64,000 nucleotides of DNA from CADEED01 sp039931065 (GTDB lineage: Bacteria > Pseudomonadota > Gammaproteobacteria > Steroidobacterales > Steroidobacteraceae). A program made the position numbers and the translations under genes. The stretch is from NCBI GenBank assembly GCA_039931065.1, contig JBDTSP010000005.1, positions 1-64,000 of the forward strand, given 5' to 3'. This document shows positions 7,205 through 14,819 of the stretch, one piece after another; within the stretch, counting starts at the first letter, position 1, and every line of letters begins with the position of its first letter. Below the pieces are notes generated by a model. That model ran no database searches. It was not told where the DNA came from and saw only the letters and a program-made list of their open reading frames with translations.

Positions 7205-7669
7205 CTACATCCCCGGGATGATCTCGGTGCGCAGGAAATCCAGCCGCGACTGCAGCTCGCGCGCGTTCTTTTCGGTGGGCTCGATTTCGAGGGGATAGAC
7301 CTCGTCCATATCGGTGTCATCGACCGCGGCGGCAATCCAGTCATCCATGATGTAGCAGTAACACTCGAGCGCGGCGCGCGGGGTATCCGCGCTCTCGGAC
7401 ACGAAGTAGGCGGACGGCAGATCACCGACGACCACCCACAAGGAGTCGTCGGGCGAATCGGCAATAGCCTCGGAGAAATCGACCAGGAACAGGGCAACGA
7501 CACCACCGATGCCATAGGCCAGGTAAAAGCCGCGGATCGGCGGACACCATTCGTGTTCGGTGATGAAGGTTTTCGCCTCTTTGCCCATGTCACGCAGCAA
7601 TTGGGTCTCTTCGTCGTCGTCGCCGCGGATGGCCGTCAGCAATTGAAAGTCTTCGCGATTGAGAGTCAT
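7205..7669 (-). CDS. Hypothetical acidic protein
   Basis: A 154-residue acidic protein beginning MTLNREDFQLLTAIRGDDDE. It has a short hydrophobic stretch GFYLAYGIGGVVALFLVDF and many Asp/Glu residues throughout, but no recognisable catalytic motif. The chosen ATG avoids an upstream extension with frame-unlike composition. The gene is isolated: the hairpin repeat lies just beyond its stop and the dodecin gene is divergent. Function unknown. Confidence 0.65.
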   Translation of the reverse strand: MTLNREDFQLLTAIRGDDDEETQLLRDMGKEAKTFITEHEWCPPIRGFYLAYGIGGVVALFLVDFSEAIADSPDDSLWVVVGDLPSAYFVSESADTPRAALECYCYIMDDWIAAAVDDTDMDEVYPLEIEPTEKNARELQSRLDFLRTEIIPGM

Positions 7670-7772
7670 GGGGCGGAGTTTAAGCGGCAAGCGGCGCACC
7701 CGCAGCAATTCCGAAGTTGGCGAAATCCGGGGCAAGGTCCAAGATGCCCGTCCAAATCAGAAGGAGTCGCTC

Positions 7773-7985
7773 ATGTCGGTCGCAAAGGTCATCGAGATCA
7801 TCTCGGGCAGCAAATCGAGTTTCGAAGACGCGGTGAAGAAGGGCGTGACGCGTGCGTCCGAGTCGGTCAACGACATCACGGCGGCGTGGGTGCAGGATCA
7901 GAACGTGGTCGTCGAGAACGGTAAAATCGTCGAGTACCGCGTGACGCTGAAGGTCACGTTCGTGCTCAAGAGCAAGAAGAAGTAG
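7773..7985 (+). CDS. Dodecin family flavin-binding protein
   Basis: Dodecins form hollow dodecamers that store or buffer flavins in the cytoplasm. The 70-residue protein has the expected strand-helix-strand-strand plan: MSVAKVIEIISGSKSSFEDA, then a helix with AVKKGVTRASESVNDI, the flavin-stacking tryptophan in TAAWVQDQNVVVENGKI, and the last strand EYRVTLKVTFVLK. A good AAGGAG ribosome site lies seven bases before the ATG. The gene is monocistronic. Confidence 0.92.
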   Translation: MSVAKVIEIISGSKSSFEDAVKKGVTRASESVNDITAAWVQDQNVVVENGKIVEYRVTLKVTFVLKSKKK

Positions 7986-7991
7986 CAGGTC

Positions 7992-8037
7992 GGTGCCGGG
8001 TGGAGAGGGCTAACTCCCATTTCTCTCACCCGGCACC
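7992..8037. repeat. Inverted repeat flanking rearranged kinase (left copy)
   Basis: GGTGCCGGGTGGAGAG (7992-8007) pairs, with one bulged G, with CTCTCACCCGGCACC (8023-8037). A related sequence, GGTGCCGGGTGAGAG, occurs at 9414-9428 beyond the other end of the disrupted histidine kinase. TAACTC also occurs near both copies. Confidence 0.6.
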
Positions 8038-8050
8038 CACCAATCGGCCA

Positions 8051-8180
8051 TCAGAAGCGCATCACGAAGCCGGCGGTCACGATGTCCGAAGAGTCACCCT
8101 CTTCAGAGATTTCGGCGAGGTGATCGAAGTTCAACGTCAGCTCGGTGCGCGGCGACAAACGGTACTGCGCGTCGCAGCTC
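8051..8180 (-). pseudogene. 3' fragment of an outer-membrane beta-barrel protein gene
   Basis: About 40 codons read QYRLSPRTELTLNFDHLAEI and end SDIVTAGFVMRF before the stop. The alternating strand pattern and terminal phenylalanine are those of the last strands of an outer-membrane barrel. There is no upstream continuation: at about 8180 the sequence changes to the kinase fragment on the opposite strand. Judged a truncated remnant; the parent family is not certain. Confidence 0.55.
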
Positions 8181-8186
8181 GGGCTG

Positions 8187-8411
8187 ATGGTTGTCATATG
8201 GTCGGTGCTGGTGTTCCTCATCATCCGCGACATCGCCTACACCGATCAGTGGTACCAGCCGCGACTGATGAACAATCGCGCCACGATGATTCTCGCGGTG
8301 ACCGAAGCCCTGCAAGATCGCCCCATCGAGCAGCACACGGCCCTGGCACGCATCGATGAGTTCCAGCGCAACGAGCATCGCGAAGAGGAATCAACCGGAC
8401 TGAAAGTTAAC
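8187..8411 (+). pseudogene. Sensor histidine kinase remnant, N-terminal part
   Basis: Reads MVVIWSVLVFLIIRDIAYTD (first membrane helix), then a periplasmic segment with QWYQPRLMNNRATMILAVTE ending REEESTGLKVN. This is the start of a two-component sensor kinase. After the AAC codon at the palindrome GTTAAC (8406-8411) the frame loses kinase character; the continuation is found on the opposite strand between 8901 and 8412. The N-terminus may also be shortened, because the outer-membrane protein fragment abuts it. Confidence 0.75.
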
Positions 8412-8901
8412 GGCTGGTCCGCGGCATCGCGCCGCCGCTGCCGCAACGCTTCGACGTTGATACGCATGGCCGCGAGTGGCGTCCGCAATTCGTGGGCCGC
8501 ATCCGCGATGAAGCGCCGTTCGCGCTCGACTCCGTCGCGTATGCGCTCAGTAGTCCGTCGACCGACTTACCCATCTGCAGTAGCTCGCGGTGCTTTGGTT
8601 TGTATGTCAGCGGCGCGAGGTCTTCGGGCCCCTTCGCGGCCACTTCCTCCGCGACCCTGCGAAACGGGCTCAATGCGAGCCACACTGAAATCCAAGCGGG
8701 CAGCAGCAGGATCGGCGACGTGATGACGATGGGCAGCAACAGGAAACCGCGCGACCACAGCGCGATGAACACCGCTTCCGGATCGGCGGGCAACAACAGG
8801 ATTACGCGCGCGTTCGAAGTGACGGACGACTGCGAATAGGTGCGGAAGCGCCGTCCATCCTGCACGGAATGCTCGATCACGAACGGCGTGGTCGTTTGTA
8901 C
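8412..8901 (-). pseudogene. Sensor histidine kinase remnant, inverted middle part with frameshift
   Basis: On the minus strand this segment reads VQTTTPFVIEHSVQDGRRFR (end of periplasmic domain), a second membrane helix LLLPIVITSPILLLPAWISV, HAMP-like sequence, then after a one-base deletion near 8536 the phosphoacceptor motif FIADAAHELRTPLAAMRINV. It would join the 8187-8411 piece in frame (GLKVN-VQTTTPF). At its other end about 25 residues expected before LALMRSDADPAK are missing. Thus an inversion, a deletion and a frameshift have hit one gene. Confidence 0.8.
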
Positions 8902-9425
8902 CCTGCGTCGTTCGCCTGGCGTTGATGCGCAGCGACGCAGACCCGGCGAAAGCCGACCGGCAGGCGCTGCGACTGGACGAATTGGCGCAGGAGCGCCTGG
9001 CCGCGCTCGGCGGTATCGCGCAACAACGCGAGATCGAACTCGAGCTGGACGCTCCGGCGGCGGTGACGATCGCCGGCGAGCGGCAGAGTCTGATCACGCT
9101 GATCGACAACCTGATCGAAAATGCCATCAAGTATTCGCCGCCGGGTAGTTCGGTGGTGATGCGGGTCATCGCGGATGCTGGCGGGGCGCAATTGTCGGTT
9201 GCGGATGCGGGGCCGGGAATTCCCGAAGCACTGCGCGAACGGGTTTTCGAGCGGTTCTATCGCGCGCCCCAGCAGACACAGTCGGGCAGCGGTTTGGGCC
9301 TCGCGATCGTGCGCGCGGTGGCCGAAGTGCATCACGCGACGGTGTTGCTCGACGCGCCTGCCGCGGGAACCGGCCTGCTGGTGACGGTGACGTTCGCGCC
9401 GCTTGGGGGAGTGGGTGCCGGGTGA
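8902..9425 (+). pseudogene. Sensor histidine kinase remnant, C-terminal ATPase part
   Basis: From LALMRSDADPAKADRQALRL this frame encodes the rest of the kinase: N box LIDNLIENAIKYSPPGSS, G1 box VADAGPGIPE, F box RVFERFYRAP and G2 box SGSGLGLAIVRAVAEVHHA. The ATP-binding domain itself is intact and could be read from ATG 8922, but it lacks its own H box and membrane part. The final codons run into the flanking repeat (9414-9439), which supplies the stop codon. Confidence 0.8.
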
Positions 9426-9439
9426 GAGAATCCGGCACC
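9414..9439. repeat. Repeat flanking rearranged kinase (right copy)
   Basis: GGTGCCGGGTGAGAG (9414-9428) matches the right arm (reverse complement) of the inverted repeat at 7992-8037, and GGTGCCGG pairs with CCGGCACC (9432-9439). With its partner it brackets the rearranged kinase. Confidence 0.5.
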
Positions 9440-9443
9440 AACC

Positions 9444-9749
9444 CTAACTCGCCGCAACGACCAGGCGTACCTGTTCGCGGATCATCCTGAACCACTCGCG
9501 GACGGTCGATTCTTCGAGCAGATAGTTGACGCGGGCGTCGTGTGCGAGCGCTAGCAGGACCGCGTCGCGAGCGCCGCCGTCGAGCAGCGCGTCGAGTTCA
9601 TTCAGAAGGGTTTGCTGGGCGCGCGGCGGAAAGTCACGCGCGATGGCGCGAATCGCTTCCTCATCAGTGCTGCTCGCACTCCAGACATCCATGTCGGCGC
9701 TGAAGACGGTGGCAAGGAACTCGAGCAGGTTGGCGGATGATTGGCCCAT
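9444..9749 (-). CDS. Hypothetical small protein
   Basis: A 101-residue acidic helical protein starting MGQSSANLLEFLATVFSADM with heptad-like leucines (LLNELDALLDGGARDAVLLA). No signal peptide or membrane segment. Size and composition resemble small immunity-type or chaperone-like proteins, but no family is recognised. It lies just beyond the kinase remnant and is followed upstream by a REP-like repeat and the cytochrome gene on the same strand. Confidence 0.55.
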   Translation of the reverse strand: MGQSSANLLEFLATVFSADMDVWSASSTDEEAIRAIARDFPPRAQQTLLNELDALLDGGARDAVLLALAHDARVNYLLEESTVREWFRMIREQVRLVVAAS

Positions 9750-9800
9750 CGTAGATCTTCAGACGGTATGCGCAGCCAGGAACGGACACCGCCACCGAAC

Positions 9801-9866
9801 AGGGGCCAGCCTCCCGATTGAGGTCTGGCCCCTTTTGCTAGGAAATGGGGAGTGTCCCCATTTCGG
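9801..9866. repeat. REP-like palindromic repeat, copy 2
   Basis: AGGTCTGGCCCCTTTTGCTA followed by GG and the palindrome around AATGGGGAGTGTCCCCATT closely matches copy 1 at 3095-3142. AGGGGCCAG (9801-9809) pairs with CTGGCCCCT (9825-9833). The block ends two bases from the stop codon of the minus-strand cytochrome gene, the same placement as copy 1. Confidence 0.65.
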
Positions 9867-9867
9867 T

Positions 9868-12800
9868 TCATGGCGCGATGAACGCATCGGTGGCGTTCGG
9901 CAGCGGGGCGGTGGCGTCGTCGATACCGCGCACGAACTCCAGCAGGTCCGCGATTTCCGTCGCGCTGAGCGAGTTGGTGATGGTGGTATTCGCGGCGCCC
10001 ACGGTGTGGCGTGCGATGACTGCTTCGAGCGTGTTGGCCGAGCCATCGTGCAGATACGGACCCGAGTACGCGACTCCTAACAACGACGGGCTGTTGAAGC
10101 CGGCCAGTCCGAAGGACGGGAAGCCCTGGGTCGTCTGCCCGGCGATCGCGCCAGTACCGCGCAGCTCGATGGTGCTGGTCACATCGAACGTGCCGACGTT
10201 GTCCTGGATCTTGAGCTCGCCCTTGCCGGCGCGCGTCACTTTCACGACCTGGGGACCGGCAACCGCCACCCCGGCATCGTTCACCGTCACGCCCGAGAAG
10301 AACGCGGGGCCGAGCGGATCCTGCGCCAGCAGCGGATTGTCCTGATACAGGCCTTTCGTACGGCTCTTGGTCCACTTCACGCCACCGTGGCAACTCGCGC
10401 AGTTCGTCAGGAACAAGGCGCGGCCGTGCGTTTCGGCATTCGCGGAAATCGCCGGCATGATCGGTGCGCGCACCGTCGTCACCCACTCGCTCATCGCATC
10501 CAGCGAATCGCTGATGCCCCTGGTCGGACCGTGGTTGTACGACAGCGCGGTCTTGTCGACGCCGTCGACACTGGCGGCGAAGCCGGTGCCACCCTGGACG
10601 CCGCGCGCGTTGCCGTTGAAATCGCTGACCGAGCCGGCGATCGCGTTCCAGTTGAGGATGCGCTGATCGTCCAGGTTGTTGCGCGCGAACGTGCCTTCGA
10701 GCGGAATCGTCTGGCGCGGACCGGTCGCGAAGATCCAGGTCACGTTGTCGGCATGACCGTCATCGTGGCACGAGGCGCAGCTCGACCAGGCGTTGTTCGA
10801 CGCCTTGCCGCGATTCGTGAGCGGGTTGATGTCGCGCAGCGCGACGTCGAACTGGCCGTCGCCAGTGTTGTCGAGTTTGTCGGGAATTCCGAGCGCGGTG
10901 AAGAACGCGAGTTTGCCAACCAGGTTGCGATGCGCCTGGGTGCCGGGCGCCGGCGGAGCGCTCGACTCGATGTCACGCGCAATCACCGTGTTGTCGGTGA
11001 GATTCATCGCGGTGACGGAGGTGTTCAGCTCGTTGTTGGTGTAGGCACGCTTGGTGTCGCGCGACATCACCACGCCGCTCGGCAGGTTGCCGGTCTGGAA
11101 ACGTTTCGCGACGTTGTTGGCATCGAGGGTGGTCAGCTTGAAGTCCGCGCCGATCGAGGCGCGGATGACGTAGTTGCCCCCGCGGCTGACCACGAGGAAG
11201 TCCTTGCCCCTGCGGTCCGCATCCATCGCAACAATGTCGTTGAGGAACAACTTGTCGAGCGAAGTGGTTGGCGACGCGGGAGCGATCTCCTTCGGCACGT
11301 ACGTGTTGAGATTCACCGAGAACGGCGTCTCCACATTCACGACCGTGCTCAACACGCCGACCAGCGCCTGCACATTGGAGTTGAAGGTCACCGGCGGCTC
11401 CGGCTGGGCGCCGACATTCGGGACGTAGAGAAAGGGGCCGCGCAGCAGCGCGCCGAACAGCATGTTGGGGTACACCTTCTGTCCGACTTTGCCGATGGGG
11501 CCCGCCGGATCGATGTTCACGGACGCAGTGTCCGGGCAGAACGTTTCCTTGACGAGTGCCGCGGCGCCGTTGCCCGTGCCATCGGCGAGACTGTTGAAAT
11601 ACTTCACCGTGCCCGCGGTCTGCAACGCATCGCGCGTCAATTTGCAGAAGTTGCGGCGGTCGGCGTTGAAGCCGGACGCCAGCGGCGCGAGCACCAGGCG
11701 AGACACCGCAGCGGTGTTGGCGTTCGTCACCGCGTCACCGACGCGGAACGAGTTGACCACGCCCTGCTTGGCGTCGTCGAAGCCGTCCGGCCGCGCGGGG
11801 TTGATGATCTCGCCAAACAGCTGCGTGACATACACGCGTTCGTCGTTGTCGTTCTTGTCACCGTCGTTGCTGATGGCGACCGCATACGGATTGCCGCCGG
11901 TGTGCACGCGGCCGACGACGACATTGTCCGTGAGGCGCACGACCGCGACATCGGCGGTCGTGTTGCCGGCGATGAACGCGTAGCTGCCGTTCGGCGTGAT
12001 CGCGATGCCGCGCGGCTCGACGCCGACATCTATTGCGCCGCCAAGCGCGACCGGTGTGTTGGCGGTCAGATCGATGACAGTCATGTTGCCGTCGACGGCG
12101 CTCGTGACGTAGGCGCGGCGGTCGTTGGGCGAAATCGCAACGAAGCGCGGCTCTTTGCCGACCGGAACCTCGGCTAACAACTGCGAGGCGTCGCTGCCGT
12201 CGGCGTTGCGCACCTTGATCACGGATACCGTGGATTTCTGGCGATTCACGACCACCGCGCGGGTGTCGTCGCCGGTCAGCGCGATGGAGCTCGAACGCGT
12301 CTGGCGAAACAGCAGCTGGTACCGCATCAGCGCTTCGTCCGCGTCGATCAGCGTGCGCGCCTTCGCGGCAGCCAGCGCGGTGACGACCGCGTCGGCCTTG
12401 AAGGTGGCGGGATTCGCGTTGAAGTCCAATGTCTTGATGCCGGTGACCGCGGCTGCGACGGCGTTGTTGGCGACCGCGTCGAGCTGGAAGCCGTCGGTGG
12501 TGTCGTCGTTGGCATCCAGCAGGGCCAGCAGGCGCAGCAGGTTGCCTAGATAGACGTCGCCGTTCGCGGCCTGCACTTCGGTGAGTTCCTGCAGACTGAA
12601 GGAGATGGCAGTGGTGCCATTCGCGACCGGTGTCGCGCTGCCGACGGTGATGTGGTTGGCGTTGCTGCCGACGAAGAAGTCGACCTTGCGGCCTTCGGCG
12701 AACTGGAACTTGCCCGTGTCGCCGGTGCGGCCGTCGCCGACATTGGCGACGGTGAAACCCAGGCCCGAGATCGTGTCGTCGATGAACTGCGCATCGCGGA

Positions 12801-12939
12801 TCACCGCGGCTGGCGGATTCACGACCGGCGGATCGTTGCCGCCATCATTGCCGTAACCGCCACCGCCGCAGGCAACGAGCAGTGCGGTGCTCGCCGCCTG
12901 CAGCAGCAGGGCTGAAAATGAGTACGTCCTTGTTCGCAT
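9868..12939 (-). CDS. Beta-propeller / di-haem cytochrome c lipoprotein
   Basis: A 1023-residue secreted lipoprotein: lipobox LLVAC (Cys24) and a Gly-rich linker. The N-terminal half contains YVTN-type propeller repeats (for example NDRRAYVTSAVDGNMTVIDL and NGSYAFIAGNTTADVAVVRL). The C-terminal third holds two haem c sites, CASCHDDGHADN and CASCHGGVKWTK, with MauG/cytochrome c peroxidase-like surroundings (SLLGVAYSGPYLHDGSANTL). Likely a periplasmic electron-transfer or redox enzyme; substrate unknown. GGGAGAAG lies before the ATG. A large open frame on the opposite strand is a composition shadow. Confidence 0.85.
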   Translation of the reverse strand: MRTRTYSFSALLLQAASTALLVACGGGGYGNDGGNDPPVVNPPAAVIRDAQFIDDTISGLGFTVANVGDGRTGDTGKFQFAEGRKVDFFVGSNANHITVGSATPVANGTTAISFSLQELTEVQAANGDVYLGNLLRLLALLDANDDTTDGFQLDAVANNAVAAAVTGIKTLDFNANPATFKADAVVTALAAAKARTLIDADEALMRYQLLFRQTRSSSIALTGDDTRAVVVNRQKSTVSVIKVRNADGSDASQLLAEVPVGKEPRFVAISPNDRRAYVTSAVDGNMTVIDLTANTPVALGGAIDVGVEPRGIAITPNGSYAFIAGNTTADVAVVRLTDNVVVGRVHTGGNPYAVAISNDGDKNDNDERVYVTQLFGEIINPARPDGFDDAKQGVVNSFRVGDAVTNANTAAVSRLVLAPLASGFNADRRNFCKLTRDALQTAGTVKYFNSLADGTGNGAAALVKETFCPDTASVNIDPAGPIGKVGQKVYPNMLFGALLRGPFLYVPNVGAQPEPPVTFNSNVQALVGVLSTVVNVETPFSVNLNTYVPKEIAPASPTTSLDKLFLNDIVAMDADRRGKDFLVVSRGGNYVIRASIGADFKLTTLDANNVAKRFQTGNLPSGVVMSRDTKRAYTNNELNTSVTAMNLTDNTVIARDIESSAPPAPGTQAHRNLVGKLAFFTALGIPDKLDNTGDGQFDVALRDINPLTNRGKASNNAWSSCASCHDDGHADNVTWIFATGPRQTIPLEGTFARNNLDDQRILNWNAIAGSVSDFNGNARGVQGGTGFAASVDGVDKTALSYNHGPTRGISDSLDAMSEWVTTVRAPIMPAISANAETHGRALFLTNCASCHGGVKWTKSRTKGLYQDNPLLAQDPLGPAFFSGVTVNDAGVAVAGPQVVKVTRAGKGELKIQDNVGTFDVTSTIELRGTGAIAGQTTQGFPSFGLAGFNSPSLLGVAYSGPYLHDGSANTLEAVIARHTVGAANTTITNSLSATEIADLLEFVRGIDDATAPLPNATDAFIAP

Positions 12940-13025
12940 GCGCTTCTCCCGACATCACAGTGGTGGCTCTTGTCGGTGATGAGTGGCCAGGCGCGTGACG
13001 CGGGTTTCACGTTTTGGGGAAAAGA

Positions 13026-13048
13026 AAAAGGCCCGCGAGGGGCCTTTT
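13026..13048 (-). terminator. Rho-independent terminator of the S41 protease gene
   Basis: On the minus strand AAAAGGCCC and its partner GGGCCTTTTT form a stem with a five-base loop, followed by a T-rich tail TTTTTCTTTT. It lies about 50 bases after the S41 protease stop and before the cytochrome gene, so the two genes are separate transcription units. Confidence 0.8.
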
Positions 13049-13099
13049 CCGGGAACCATTTTCGTCGAATCGGCGACGCGGCCGATTCTGCGGCGGTTA

Positions 13100-14698
13100 T
13101 TACATGCGGCGAATGATGCGGTTCTGCCGTGCCGCGGGTTTCGACACCCACAGACCTCGTCCTTCCAGCTCGCCGAACATCGACGCCTTGCCGAGTTGCG
13201 GTGGCGGTGAAACTCCGGATGCCGTCGGACACGTCTGGTTGTTGCTGGCGCGGTATGCCAGCGCCGCGGCAATGCGGCCTTCGGTCATGTCGCCCATCGG
13301 ATGCGTGAAGTCATCGGCCACCGAACAACCGGCGACGGTCGTGCCGGCGTTGTTCGTCGTGTTGAGCGGTGAAAAGCCATCGGTGTAGTCGCCGAAGTTC
13401 GCGGCGTTCTCGCCGCGGAACTGGATCGTGAAGTAGGTAGTTGAGCAGTTGTCCTCCGGGTAGAAACCGTACGGCTTGCCGCAGGTGGTGGAGCCGATCA
13501 GGAAAACTTCGACGCCCGCGCCGCGCAGCGAGTTGATGATCGACTCGCTGGCCGAACACGTGCCGGGGCCGGTGATGATGTACACCCGGGTCAGGTTCAG
13601 CGTCGGCAGGTTGACCCCGGCGGTGCCCGCGCCCGCGAAGCCCTGGGTCTTGGTCCAGAACGGAGTGGGCGCGAGGATCTCGCCCGTCACCGGGTTCTGG
13701 CTCGGGTTCTTGTCGTTGAAGACTATCTTCTCGAACGTCTTGCCGGTGAGCAGCGTGGTGTTGCCGACCATGAAGGCAAGCTCGCTCGCCATGTCGAGAT
13801 AGCCGCCACCGTTGTACCGCACGTCGAGGATGAGATCGGTGACGTTGGCCGTCTTGAGCGCGTTGATGGCGGTGATCAGCGGTGTCTCCGCGGTCGCGAT
13901 GTGATCGTTGAACTGGATGTAACCGACATCGCCCGACGCGGAGGGGAACGTGGTGTAGATGGGCACCGGTGAGTGCGTGATGCTGGCCGAGACCATCGTG
14001 ACGCTGCGCGTGACGCCGGCGGTATTTCGAACCATGAACACGTGGCTCTCGCCGGTCGAATCCGGGAACAGGCCGGCATTGATGACATCGACGTTTGCCT
14101 GGGTGCCACCGTTGACGGCATCGACACCATCGACGGTGAGGATCTCATCGCCGCGCGCGAGATTGGTGGCCGCGGTGGTGTTGGGGTCGGTGTACGCGAC
14201 TACGATCCGGCGCGGCGGCAGCGGCGCGAGCACGGCGAACTCCGCGCCGAAGCCGGCCTCGATTCCGCCCTGCGAGAGCGCCTGCCACACGTCGGTGGGA
14301 TACACGAAATGGAATTTGTCCTTGGGCGCGTTGGAGGCCGTGATCGCGTTGGTCTTCAGCAACTTGAAGTAGGCGTCGGTGGTGTACAGCGCCGGGTCAC
14401 GATCGGTGACTTCGCCGTACCAGAGGTACAGCTCGTTGGTCCAGGAACGCAGCCAGTTGTTCTGGTCCGTGACTGTTCCCAGGCGATCCGTTGTTCCCGG
14501 GCGCGGATTCGCGCATTTGGCTTCGAAATTGCTGGAGGGCTGGAACACTCCCGATTGCCAGGTCGTTCCGCCCGGAAAGCCACCATTTCCACCGCCATTA
14601 CCGCCGTTACCGCTCCCGCCGCCCCCTCCACCGCCGCAGGAGGCGAGGGAAACGAACAGTGGCAGCAGCAACATCCTGAATTTATGGTCTCTTTTCAC
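13100..14698 (-). CDS. S41 family peptidase lipoprotein
   Basis: A 532-residue lipoprotein (lipobox LASC, Cys21, then a long Gly/Asn linker). It has a PDZ-like region with ARGDEILTVDGVDAVNGG and a tail-specific protease core: TDLILDVRYNGGGYLDMASE, the nucleophile serine in GPGTCSASESIINSLRGAG and a lysine in GSTTCGKPYGFYP. Extra cysteines suggest periplasmic disulfides. Probably degrades or trims exported proteins. The lipobox and Gly-rich linker are like those of the neighbouring cytochrome, although a terminator separates them. Divergent from the MASE1 kinase. Confidence 0.88.
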   Translation of the reverse strand: MKRDHKFRMLLLPLFVSLASCGGGGGGGSGNGGNGGGNGGFPGGTTWQSGVFQPSSNFEAKCANPRPGTTDRLGTVTDQNNWLRSWTNELYLWYGEVTDRDPALYTTDAYFKLLKTNAITASNAPKDKFHFVYPTDVWQALSQGGIEAGFGAEFAVLAPLPPRRIVVAYTDPNTTAATNLARGDEILTVDGVDAVNGGTQANVDVINAGLFPDSTGESHVFMVRNTAGVTRSVTMVSASITHSPVPIYTTFPSASGDVGYIQFNDHIATAETPLITAINALKTANVTDLILDVRYNGGGYLDMASELAFMVGNTTLLTGKTFEKIVFNDKNPSQNPVTGEILAPTPFWTKTQGFAGAGTAGVNLPTLNLTRVYIITGPGTCSASESIINSLRGAGVEVFLIGSTTCGKPYGFYPEDNCSTTYFTIQFRGENAANFGDYTDGFSPLNTTNNAGTTVAGCSVADDFTHPMGDMTEGRIAAALAYRASNNQTCPTASGVSPPPQLGKASMFGELEGRGLWVSKPAARQNRIIRRM

Positions 14699-14803
14699 CC
14701 GGAATCCCTCTCCAACCCATTCAAAGCCGCGTTATGCAGCACTATGCACCCGTGGAAGCAAACAACATATCGTCGCCGCCAAGCTACGGTCCAGGTCTCG
14801 TTC

Positions 14804-14809
14804 TATTAT
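14804..14809 (+). promoter_or_regulatory. -10 hexamer close to the MASE1 kinase start
   Basis: TATTAT ends ten bases before the ATG at 14820 and no ribosome site is visible between them; a leaderless transcript is possible. Confidence 0.4.
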
Positions 14810-14819
14810 CGCGGCAGTC

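Noticed and set aside
10387..12177. A 596-codon open frame on the + strand opposite the cytochrome gene
   Set aside because: Arg/Val/Gly-rich composition without domains; it mirrors the codon bias of the real gene on the other strand.
14580..14640. The Gly-rich run in the S41 protease as a microsatellite of interest
   Set aside because: It is a Gly/Asn linker after the lipobox with varied codons, a common surface-lipoprotein feature.
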